Below the pieces are notes generated by a model, which saw nothing but the letters and a program-made list of their open reading frames with translations, searched no databases and was not told where the DNA came from. From the NCBI GenBank assembly GCA_046154665.1, contig JBJXFG010000055.1, positions 81,185 through 145,184 of the forward strand: DNA of 64,000 nucleotides, in the 5' to 3' direction. This DNA is from JAFLCM01 sp046154665. GTDB lineage: Bacteria > Planctomycetota > Phycisphaerae > Phycisphaerales > UBA1924. The position numbers and the translations under genes were made by a program. This document shows positions 7,358 to 14,528 of the stretch, piece by piece; the first letter of the stretch is position 1, and each line of letters opens with the position of its first letter.

Positions 7358-8899
7358 ATGGGTCGGATCAACTCGAACATTTCCAGCCTGACAGCCCAGC
7401 AGAACCTGAACCGCTCGAACAACGAGCTGGGCACGCGCCTGCAGCGCCTGGCCACCGGTCTGCGCATCAACCGAGGTGCCGACGACCCCGCCGGCCTGAT
7501 CGTGTCGGAGCGGCTGCGCTCCGAGCTGTCGGGCATCGAGCAGGGCGTGAAGAACTCGGAGCGTGCGAGCAACGTCATCGCGACGACCGAGGGCGCGCTC
7601 AACGAGGTCTCGGAGCTGCTCAGCAGCATCAAGGCGCTGGTGGTCGAGGGCGCCAACACCGGCGCGTTCTCGAAAGAGGAAATCCTCGCCAACCAGCTGC
7701 AGATCGACAGCGCCATCGACTCGATCACCCGCATCAGCAACACCGCGAGCTTCGCCGGGCTGAAGCTGCTCAACGGCTCCTTGGCCTATTCGCTTTCGGG
7801 CGTGAACCCGGCCCGCATCGCCAAGGCGACGGTGAACGCCGCCGACTTCGGCGACCGCACCAACGTCGACGTAAACATCGACGTGCTGGGCTCGGCGCAG
7901 GTGGCGAACCTCTACTTCAACACCAACTTCACCGGCCCGGGCGAGACAGCCGGCGTGCTGCCGCGCCGCGTCACGCTCGAGTTTGCCGGCCCCGAGGGCG
8001 TCGTCGAGCTGGTGTTCGCCTCGGGCACGTCGATCGACGACATGGTGACCGCGGTGAACTCGCGGACCAGCGTCACCGGGCTCTCGGCGTCGCGGCAGTC
8101 GTCAACCAACGCGTCGTCGGGTCTGGTGTTCTCGTCCAAGACCTTTGGCAGCGACGCCTTCGTCAGCGTCAAGAGGCTCTCGGGCGGCAGCGGCTACACC
8201 TTCGCCAAGATCATCAACGACGCGCCCGGCCCCATCCAGTGGGCCACCCCGGCCACGTACACCACCGCCGACCGCGACGAGGGCAAGGACGTGCTCGTGC
8301 TCGTCAACGGGTCGGTGGCGCTGGGGCGCGGGCTCGATGTGCAGCTGCGGAACCCCGGCCTGGACGTGAACCTCACGCTCACCTCGACCTTCGGCACCAC
8401 CATCACCACGACGACCGAGCAGTTCGTCGTCACCGGAGGCGGGGCCAAGTTTCAGCTCGGGCCGCAGGTCAACGCCAACCAGCAGGTCAACGTCGGCATC
8501 GGTTCGATCGCCGCCACGAGGCTGGGGGGCACGCTGGTGCCCACCACCGGCGGCTCGCTGGAACTGCAGTTCCTCAGCAGCCTCAAGTCCGGCGGCACCA
8601 ACGACCTCATCAACGGCAACCTCAACAATGCCAGCAAGGTGCTCGAGACCGCCATCGACGAAGTCTCCGGCATCCGCGGTCGGCTGGGCGCGTTCGAGAG
8701 GAACGTGATCCAGACGAACGTGCGGTCGCTGCAGGCGGGCATCGAGAACATCACCGCCGCGGGCAGCGTGATCCGCGACGCCGATTTCGCGACCGAAACG
8801 AGCAAGCTGACGCGGGCCCAGGTGCTGGTTTCGGCGGGCACGAGCGTGCTGGCGGCGGCCAACCAGAGCACCCAGAGCGTGCTGCAGTTGCTTGGCTAA
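7358..8899 (+). CDS. Flagellin 1
   Basis: 513 residues. The N-terminal D0/D1 domain (INSNISSLTAQQNLNRSNNE, then LQRLATGLRINRGADDPAGL) and C-terminal D1/D0 (DEVSGIRGRLGAFERNVIQT, RDADFATETSKLTRAQVL, ending SVLQLLG) are canonical, so it should polymerise into filament. The central part differs clearly from flagellins 2 and 3 but has the same kind of insert (VVELVFASGTSIDDMVTAVN). It is first in the flagellin run, directly after csrA. The ATG at 7358 is set by GGAGG. It differs enough from flagellins 2 and 3 to be a candidate minor or hook-proximal filament subunit, which is an inference. Confidence 0.95.
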   Translation: MGRINSNISSLTAQQNLNRSNNELGTRLQRLATGLRINRGADDPAGLIVSERLRSELSGIEQGVKNSERASNVIATTEGALNEVSELLSSIKALVVEGANTGAFSKEEILANQLQIDSAIDSITRISNTASFAGLKLLNGSLAYSLSGVNPARIAKATVNAADFGDRTNVDVNIDVLGSAQVANLYFNTNFTGPGETAGVLPRRVTLEFAGPEGVVELVFASGTSIDDMVTAVNSRTSVTGLSASRQSSTNASSGLVFSSKTFGSDAFVSVKRLSGGSGYTFAKIINDAPGPIQWATPATYTTADRDEGKDVLVLVNGSVALGRGLDVQLRNPGLDVNLTLTSTFGTTITTTTEQFVVTGGGAKFQLGPQVNANQQVNVGIGSIAATRLGGTLVPTTGGSLELQFLSSLKSGGTNDLINGNLNNASKVLETAIDEVSGIRGRLGAFERNVIQTNVRSLQAGIENITAAGSVIRDADFATETSKLTRAQVLVSAGTSVLAAANQSTQSVLQLLG

Positions 8900-8900
8900 G

Positions 8901-9025
8901 GAGGCAGGAGGCATCAAGGCATCCAGGCATCGCGACGTGGAAGGGAGCGATCCCGACGCCCCCGCGCGAAAGGCGTTGAGTGTCGAGTCGCCTTGATGCC
9001 TCGATGCCCTGATGCCTCGATGCCT
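8901..9025. repeat. Interrupted inverted repeat of GGCATC(A/G)A units
   Basis: The left part carries GGCATCAAGGCATCCAGGCATC; the right part, some 60 bases on, has the reverse-complement units GATGCCTCGATGCCCTGATG. The segment lies between flagellin 1 and its terminator. Confidence 0.6.
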
Positions 9026-9083
9026 TCCGTCTGAGAACTTCGCGGCCCGGTGCCGGAGGTCGCAACAACTACAGGACTTTGCG

Positions 9084-9110
9084 GGCCCCGCCTTGTGCGG
9101 GGCCTTTTTC
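9084..9110 (+). terminator. Rho-independent terminator after flagellin 1
   Basis: GGCCCCGC, a five-base loop and GCGGGGCC are followed at once by TTTTTC. Confidence 0.85.
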
Positions 9111-9336
9111 TTTGACCATCCGAGAACCGTGAGGTTGGTCTGTGCGGGGCCTTGTTGCGTCGGGGGTGATCTCCGCGGTCCAGCGAACCCGAGTGGGCGT
9201 CGATGCCCCTGCTTGTGCCGGCTGTTGGAGTCGGCCGGCAGTGGGTGGTGTGTCCCCCACGGGTTCCCGGAGCCAGGTTGCTCCCGGGGGCAGGGCGTCG
9301 CGGGCGGTTTGCCCCGAGCCCACACGGAAGGAAAGG

Positions 9337-9369
9337 CCGGCGTGGCAGACGCCGGATTCACGGAGGAGT
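9337..9369 (+). promoter_or_regulatory. Flagellin 2 leader: hairpin and GGA/Shine-Dalgarno motif
   Basis: A perfect 7-bp hairpin (CCGGCGT, loop GGCAG, ACGCCGG) is followed three bases later by CACGGAGGAGTC at the ribosome site. A second GGA run (CACGGAAGGAAAGG) lies just before the hairpin. Two GGA motifs flanking a small hairpin is a plausible CsrA dimer site. Confidence 0.45.
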
Positions 9370-9372
9370 CGC

Positions 9373-10914
9373 ATGAGCCGTATCAACACCAACGTTTCGT
9401 CGCTGATCGCCACCCGCGTGCTGACGCAGAACCGCGACAGCCTGAACACCAGCCTCGAACGCCTGAGCACCGGCCTCCGCATCAACCGCGGCAAGGACGA
9501 CCCCGCCGGTCTGATCGCGTCGCAGAACCTGCGTGCGCAGAAGACCTCGCTGGGCGCCGCCATCGGCAACGCCGAGCGTGCCGACCAGGTCTCGAACATC
9601 GCCGAAGGCGGCCTGGACGAGATCTCCAGCCTTCTGAACGAAGTGCAGGGCCTGGTCACCAGCACCGCCAACACCGCCGGCCTCTCTCGTGAAGAGAAGG
9701 AGGCGAACCAGCTCAAGATCGACTCGATCCTCCAGACCATCGACCGCGTGTCGTCGGCCACGTCGTTCCAGGGCACCAAGCTCCTGAACGGCAACTTCGA
9801 CTACGCCGCCGGCAGCGTCAACACCGACGTCTCTTCGTTCAAGATCAACGGCGCCAAGCTCGGCTTCGGCGGCAGCCTCAACGTCGACGTCGTCGTCACC
9901 GGCTCGGCCCAGGTGGGCGGCTTCTTCCTCTCGTTCGGCGGCTCTTCGATCGACCTCTCGGCATCCTCCGCCAAGTTCACCGTTGAACTCGCCGGCGCCA
10001 AGGGCAGCCGCGAACTCTCGTTCGCCTCGGGCACCACCCTCACCTCCATCGCCGCCGCCGTGAACTCGTTCACCGACGTCACCGGCGTCAAGGCCCGCGT
10101 CTCGGGCACCACCGGCATCCGTCTGGAATCCGACCAGTACGGCTCTGACCAGTTCGTCTCGGTCAAGGTCAACAACTCCGGCGGCCTCGATACCGGCGCC
10201 CGCGGTATCTACAACCTGCAGGCCGGTGACGCCGACGCCACCACCATCACCGGCCAGGTGACCTTCGCCAGCGCCTCGAACGCCGTGAAGGACTCCGGCC
10301 TCGACGTCAAGGCCAGCGTCAACGGCATCACCGCCACCACCAAGGGCACCAAGCTCCGCATCAACACCGACTTCCTCGATACCGAGATCGACCTCAACTA
10401 CAACCGCACCGCCACCGGCGGTTCGGCCGCCAAGCTCGGCTCCCTCGCCGCCTTCAGCATCACCGGCGGCGGTGCCGACTTCCAGCTCGCCGGCAAGGTC
10501 GATATCGCCGGTAAGGTCTCGATCGGCATCAAGGACACCTCCGTCCGCAGCCTGGGCCGCATCACCGACGGCTCCACGACCTCGTTCCTCGCCGACCTGG
10601 GCTCCGGTCGTGGTCTCAACCTGGTGGACGGCGACATCAGCAAGGCTCAGAAGGCCATCGACGCCGCCATCAAGGACGTTTCGTCCACCCGTGGCCGCCT
10701 GGGTGCCTTCCAGCAGAACACCGTCGGTGCCACCATCCGCAGCCTGAACGTGTCGCTCGAGAACACGACGGCCGCCGAGAGCGTCATCCGCGACGTGGAC
10801 TTCGCGACCGAGACCGCCAACCTGACCCGCGCTCAGATCTTGACCTCGTCGGCTCAGCAGATTCTGAGCCTCTCGAACCAGCAGCCGCAGTCGGCGCTGC
10901 AGCTTCTGGGCTAA
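9373..10914 (+). CDS. Flagellin 2
   Basis: 513 residues from the ATG at 9373; the open frame extends 77 codons upstream but without similarity to flagellin, and the GGAGGAG site fixes this start. N-terminal MSRINTNVSSLIATRV and LERLSTGLRINRGKDDPAGL, and C-terminal DVSSTRGRLGAFQQNTVGAT, RDVDFATETANLTRAQIL and ALQLLG, are standard flagellin D0/D1. The central D2/D3 insert begins at SAQVGGFFLSF and contains SGTTGIRLESDQYGSDQFVS and YNRTATGGSAAKLGS. This insert is shared closely with flagellin 3 and with the flagellin-like gene downstream, so the three arose by duplication. The gene has its own leader and terminator and is probably the abundant filament subunit. Confidence 0.96.
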   Translation: MSRINTNVSSLIATRVLTQNRDSLNTSLERLSTGLRINRGKDDPAGLIASQNLRAQKTSLGAAIGNAERADQVSNIAEGGLDEISSLLNEVQGLVTSTANTAGLSREEKEANQLKIDSILQTIDRVSSATSFQGTKLLNGNFDYAAGSVNTDVSSFKINGAKLGFGGSLNVDVVVTGSAQVGGFFLSFGGSSIDLSASSAKFTVELAGAKGSRELSFASGTTLTSIAAAVNSFTDVTGVKARVSGTTGIRLESDQYGSDQFVSVKVNNSGGLDTGARGIYNLQAGDADATTITGQVTFASASNAVKDSGLDVKASVNGITATTKGTKLRINTDFLDTEIDLNYNRTATGGSAAKLGSLAAFSITGGGADFQLAGKVDIAGKVSIGIKDTSVRSLGRITDGSTTSFLADLGSGRGLNLVDGDISKAQKAIDAAIKDVSSTRGRLGAFQQNTVGATIRSLNVSLENTTAAESVIRDVDFATETANLTRAQILTSSAQQILSLSNQQPQSALQLLG

Positions 10915-10976
10915 TGAAACCGGAAGCGGACCCACTGGGGTAAAACCCAGCGGGAACGAGGCCCGATAAGAACGAC

Positions 10977-11013
10977 CCGCCCCGGCCAGCAACGCCGGGG
11001 CGGTTTTCTTTTT
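10977..11013 (+). terminator. Rho-independent terminator after flagellin 2
   Basis: A 10-bp stem, CCGCCCCGGC and GCCGGGGCGG, with a seven-base loop, is followed by TTTTCTTTTTG. Confidence 0.9.
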
Positions 11014-11118
11014 GTCCCGTAAAGCACGTTATCGGAACCGGGTATTCGGACCACCCACCCGCGATCGATAGCAGTGCGTGCCCGAAGGCGTTCCGCCCCG
11101 GCATCAAGGGACCACCCC

Positions 11119-12699
11119 ATGAGTCGCATCAACACCAACGTTCCGTCGCTGATCGGCAACCGAGTCCTCAACTCGAACAAGGACTCCCTCAACCAGGCGC
11201 TCGAGCGTCTCAGCACCGGCCTGCGCATCAACCGCGGCAAGGACGATCCGGCAGGCCTCATCGCGTCGCAGAACCTGCGTGCCGAGAAGGCGTCGCTTGG
11301 TGCGGCCATCAGCAACGCCGAGCGTGCCGACCAGGTGGTCAACATCGCCGAGGGCGGGCTTGAAGAGGTCGCCAGCCTGCTGAATGAGGTGCAGGGGCTG
11401 ATCACGCAGACGGCCAACACCGCCGGCCTGAGCAAGGAAGAGCGCACCGCCAACCAGCTGCAGATCGACTCGATCCTGCAGACCATCGACCGCATCGCCG
11501 CCGCGACGTCGTTCCAGGGTCTGAAGCTGCTGAACGGGAACTTTGACTACAACACGACCGGGGTGTCGGCCAGCGTCGTCGGTTCGTTCCGCGTCAACGG
11601 CGCCAAACTCGGCGCGGGCGAGACCCGCCAGGTCGACGTGCTCGTCACACGGTCCGCCCAGGTCGGCGGGTTCTTCCTCTCGTTCGCCAACGATCGCCTG
11701 AACCTCGGCGGTGCCGGCGTCTCCGACGGTGCCACCGAGTCGTTCGTCATCGAGGTCGGCGGCGCCAAGGGCGCCCGTGAACTCTCGTTCTCTTCGGGCA
11801 CCACCCTGCTCGCCGTCCAGAACGCCATCAACTCGTTCACGCAGGTCACCGGTGTTCGGGCCACGGTGTCGGGCACCACCGGCATCCGTCTCGAATCCGA
11901 CGCCTACGGCTCATCCGAGTTCGTCTCCGTCAAGATCTCCAACACCGGCGCGATCTCGGCTGCGAGCGGCGGCATCTACAACCTGCAGACGGGCAACGCC
12001 AACGCCGTCCAGACCACCGGTGCCACCACCTTCGCCAACGCCATCAACCGCGTCACCGACTTCGGGCAGGACATTTCCGCCACCATCAACGGCATCCGCG
12101 CCACCACCCGAGGCACCGTTGCCCGCATCTCGACCGACTTCCTCGATGTGCAGGTGGATCTCAAGTACGACACCGGGGGCTCGGCAAGCCCCAACGCCGC
12201 CAAGCTTGGGGCCATCAACGCCTTCACCATCACCGGCGGCGGGGCCGACTTCCAGATGGCGTCAAAGGTCGACATCGGCGGGCGCGTCAGCCTGGGTGTG
12301 CAGACCGTCGCCGTGCGCGATGTCGGACGCACCGTCGTCTCCACCGGCAGCACGACCTCGGAGACGTACTTCCTCAAGGACGTTGGCACGGGTCGCAGCC
12401 TGAACATCGTCGACGGCAACCTCGACGCCGCGCAGCGTGTCGTTGATTCCGCCGTGCGAGAAGTGTCGAGCATGCGTGGGCGATTGGGCGCGTTCCAGAA
12501 GAACACCATCGGTGCGACGATCCGCAGCCTGGGCATCAGCCTCGAAAACACGACGGCGGCGGAGAGCACCATCCGCGACACCGACTTCGCCGATGAGACG
12601 GCCCAGCTCACTCGCGCTCAGATCCTGGTGAGCAGCAGCACGCAGATCTTGGGGATCGCGAACCAGCAGCCGCAGTCGGCGCTGCAGTTGCTCGGGTAA
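11119..12699 (+). CDS. Flagellin 3
   Basis: 526 residues from the ATG at 11119, with AAGGGA upstream. The ends are canonical: MSRINTNVPSLIGNRVLNSN, LERLSTGLRINRGKDDPAGL, then TAGLSKEERTANQLQIDSIL; C-terminal SMRGRLGAFQKNTIGAT, RDTDFADETAQLTRAQIL and QPQSALQLLG. The central insert is a close relative of that of flagellin 2 (SAQVGGFFLSF, ELSFSSGTTLLAVQNAINSF, SGTTGIRLESDAYGSSEFVS). The leader lacks the TCACGGAGGA string of the first two flagellins, so CsrA control may differ. No obvious terminator separates it from the next gene, which starts 163 bases on. Confidence 0.96.
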   Translation: MSRINTNVPSLIGNRVLNSNKDSLNQALERLSTGLRINRGKDDPAGLIASQNLRAEKASLGAAISNAERADQVVNIAEGGLEEVASLLNEVQGLITQTANTAGLSKEERTANQLQIDSILQTIDRIAAATSFQGLKLLNGNFDYNTTGVSASVVGSFRVNGAKLGAGETRQVDVLVTRSAQVGGFFLSFANDRLNLGGAGVSDGATESFVIEVGGAKGARELSFSSGTTLLAVQNAINSFTQVTGVRATVSGTTGIRLESDAYGSSEFVSVKISNTGAISAASGGIYNLQTGNANAVQTTGATTFANAINRVTDFGQDISATINGIRATTRGTVARISTDFLDVQVDLKYDTGGSASPNAAKLGAINAFTITGGGADFQMASKVDIGGRVSLGVQTVAVRDVGRTVVSTGSTTSETYFLKDVGTGRSLNIVDGNLDAAQRVVDSAVREVSSMRGRLGAFQKNTIGATIRSLGISLENTTAAESTIRDTDFADETAQLTRAQILVSSSTQILGIANQQPQSALQLLG

Positions 12700-12750
12700 T
12701 CGTCGGTGACTCGGGCTTGAAGCCGACCTTCCGAGCTCATCGAGCGGAAC

Positions 12751-12790
12751 ACGCCGACGATGAGCGCACGCTTCGGAGCGAATCGTCGCT
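12751..12790. repeat. Dispersed repeat copy (ACGCCGACGATGAGCG family)
   Basis: About 40 bases in the leader of the flagellin-like gene, closely matching two arms found in the intergenic region after xseA. Confidence 0.7.
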
Positions 12791-12862
12791 GCCCCGCACG
12801 GGCTCCAACGACGAGGGCATGAAACCAACGCAGGGACACCTTTCCAGAGGGGAGACCGCAGC

Positions 12863-14413
12863 ATGAGAATCGAGAACAACGTCCGGGGCGCGTCCAGCGA
12901 GCGGGTCAATGAAGCCCGCGCGTCCGCGTCGGTTGCGCGATCCGCACCGAGCACCAAGCCGAGCGCAAGCGCCGCGGCGCGGACCGGCGACTTCGGCCTC
13001 GGTCGCGCCGCCCTCGACGCCGGTGGACGCCGCACCGCGGCGCTGCGCTTCGAGTCGCGAACCGCGGCGATCGATCGCCTGGGCCTGCAGGCCGGCAACG
13101 CCGCTCAGGAACTCGACCGCGTCTCGTCGCTGCTGGATGAACTCCGCGGCCTCGTCGGCTCGGCTCAGGAAGAACTCCGCGCCGGCACGTCGTCGGTTGC
13201 CCAGTCGCAGGGCCGCATCGACCGAATCGTCGCGTCGATCACCGACAACGTCGGGCCCGCCACCCGCAAGGTGGCGACGAACCCGACCGGCGATTTCACG
13301 CAAGGAACGGGCGACGGCGGCATCCCCGACGGCTATTACCTCACCAACGTCAACTCGGATGTCGTCGACACCAACTTCCGCCGGCTTGAGCTCTTCGCCG
13401 CGCAGTCGCTGCAGGTGGACGGCGTCATCACCCAGTCGGCCCAGGTGGGCGGGTTCTTCCTCTCGTTCGGCGCGAGCAACCTGAATCTCTCGTCCGCCAC
13501 GGCGCAGTTCAACATCGAGGTTCGCGGCGCCAAGGGAACACGCTCGCTCGCGTTCGCCTCCGGCACCAACCTCGCCAGCGTCACGGCGGCGATCAACTCG
13601 TACACCCAGTTCACCGGCGTCAAGGCCCGAGTCTCGGGCACCACCGGTATCCGCCTCCAGAGCGAGACCTACGGCACCAGCGCTTTCGTCTCGGTCAAGA
13701 TCGCCAACGACGGGGGGATCGGGAGTCTCGGCACCCTTGGCCTCTACAACTTCCAAGCGGGCGACGCCGACGCCGTGAGCACCAACCGTCTCGCCGCCTT
13801 CAGCAACGCCAACAACCCGATCTTCGATTTCGGTCAGAACATCCGGGCCAACATCAACGGCGTGCTGGCCACCGGGCGCGGCACCGTGCTCACCGTCGCC
13901 AACGACTTCTTCGACATGGACATCGAACTGGCGTACAACCGCACCGCCACGGGCGGGAGCGCGGCGAAGCTCGGCTCGCTCACGATGTTCTCGATCAACC
14001 GCTTCCCGACGCTCGCGCCGCCGACGGACTCGGGCGGTGAAGGCACAACCACCGAAGCCGCCGCGCTGCGTGCGGAGCCGCCCGCGCGGCCCGGCCCGGC
14101 ATTCGGGCTCGAATCGCTGACCACCGGCGGCGCGCTGAGCCTCGCCAACACCGACCCGCGGACCGCGCTGAAGCTCATCGATGACGCCGCCGCTCAGGTC
14201 CGCGCCGTGCGGGCCGATCTCGGCACGACGCTCACCACGCTGCTGCCCACGGCGGCCAAGTTCGAGGCCGACCGTTTCACTGGCAAAGCGAACGACGCGA
14301 ACCCGACGCGGGGCGCGGAACAAACCCGCTCGGCGATCATCGCCGCCGGGGCCGCGTCGCTCGGCCTCCTGAATCCCCGTGCCGATGCAGTGCTGAACCT
14401 GCTCGGTTCCTGA
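12863..14413 (+). CDS. Flagellin-derived protein lacking canonical D0/D1 motifs
   Basis: 516 residues; GAGGGGAG lies before the ATG. Residues about 185-375 are a close copy of the flagellin 2/3 central insert (SAQVGGFFLSFGASNLNL, SGTTGIRLQSETYGTSAFVS, YNRTATGGSAAKLGSL). The N-terminus, in contrast, is an Ala/Ser/Arg-rich stretch that lacks INTNVSSL and STGLRINRGKDDPAG; only a helix (LDRVSSLLDELRGLVGSAQE) recalls D1. The C-terminus has weak echoes of D1/D0 (ALKLIDDAAAQVRAVRADLG ... AVLNLLG) but none of the RDxDFAxET block. It also has a Pro/Glu-rich hinge (PTDSGGEGTTTEAA). It therefore keeps the surface domain and loses the filament-packing ends; it may decorate the filament, cap it or bind flagellin. 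The frame is intact over its full length, so I call it a gene, not a pseudogene. Confidence 0.85.
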   Translation: MRIENNVRGASSERVNEARASASVARSAPSTKPSASAAARTGDFGLGRAALDAGGRRTAALRFESRTAAIDRLGLQAGNAAQELDRVSSLLDELRGLVGSAQEELRAGTSSVAQSQGRIDRIVASITDNVGPATRKVATNPTGDFTQGTGDGGIPDGYYLTNVNSDVVDTNFRRLELFAAQSLQVDGVITQSAQVGGFFLSFGASNLNLSSATAQFNIEVRGAKGTRSLAFASGTNLASVTAAINSYTQFTGVKARVSGTTGIRLQSETYGTSAFVSVKIANDGGIGSLGTLGLYNFQAGDADAVSTNRLAAFSNANNPIFDFGQNIRANINGVLATGRGTVLTVANDFFDMDIELAYNRTATGGSAAKLGSLTMFSINRFPTLAPPTDSGGEGTTTEAAALRAEPPARPGPAFGLESLTTGGALSLANTDPRTALKLIDDAAAQVRAVRADLGTTLTTLLPTAAKFEADRFTGKANDANPTRGAEQTRSAIIAAGAASLGLLNPRADAVLNLLGS

Positions 14414-14470
14414 TGACGACCGCGCCGGGGCGTCTCCGCCCGGCGTTCATAAATCTCTGGTCCTGTGCCG

Positions 14471-14510
14471 CCGGCTTCCTGATGTGTTGGGAAGCCGGTG
14501 TGCTTTTTCT
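14471..14510 (+). terminator. Terminator closing the flagellin cluster
   Basis: A 9-bp stem, CCGGCTTCC and GGAAGCCGG, with a ten-base loop, is followed by TGTGCTTTTTCT. It lies between two converging genes. Confidence 0.75.
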
Positions 14511-14528
14511 GCGGCGTGGGTGAGGCGG

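Noticed and set aside
5902..7773. Long minus-strand open frame (623 codons) opposite fliW, csrA and flagellin 1
   Set aside because: High-GC shadow of real genes; no family resemblance and unlikely residue composition.
9358..10992. Minus-strand open frame (544 codons) opposite flagellin 2
   Set aside because: Antisense shadow, Gly/Asp/Val-rich; the plus-strand flagellin is certain.
12737..14323. Minus-strand open frame (528 codons) opposite the flagellin-like gene
   Set aside because: Arg/Gly-rich shadow; the plus strand has recognisable flagellin blocks.
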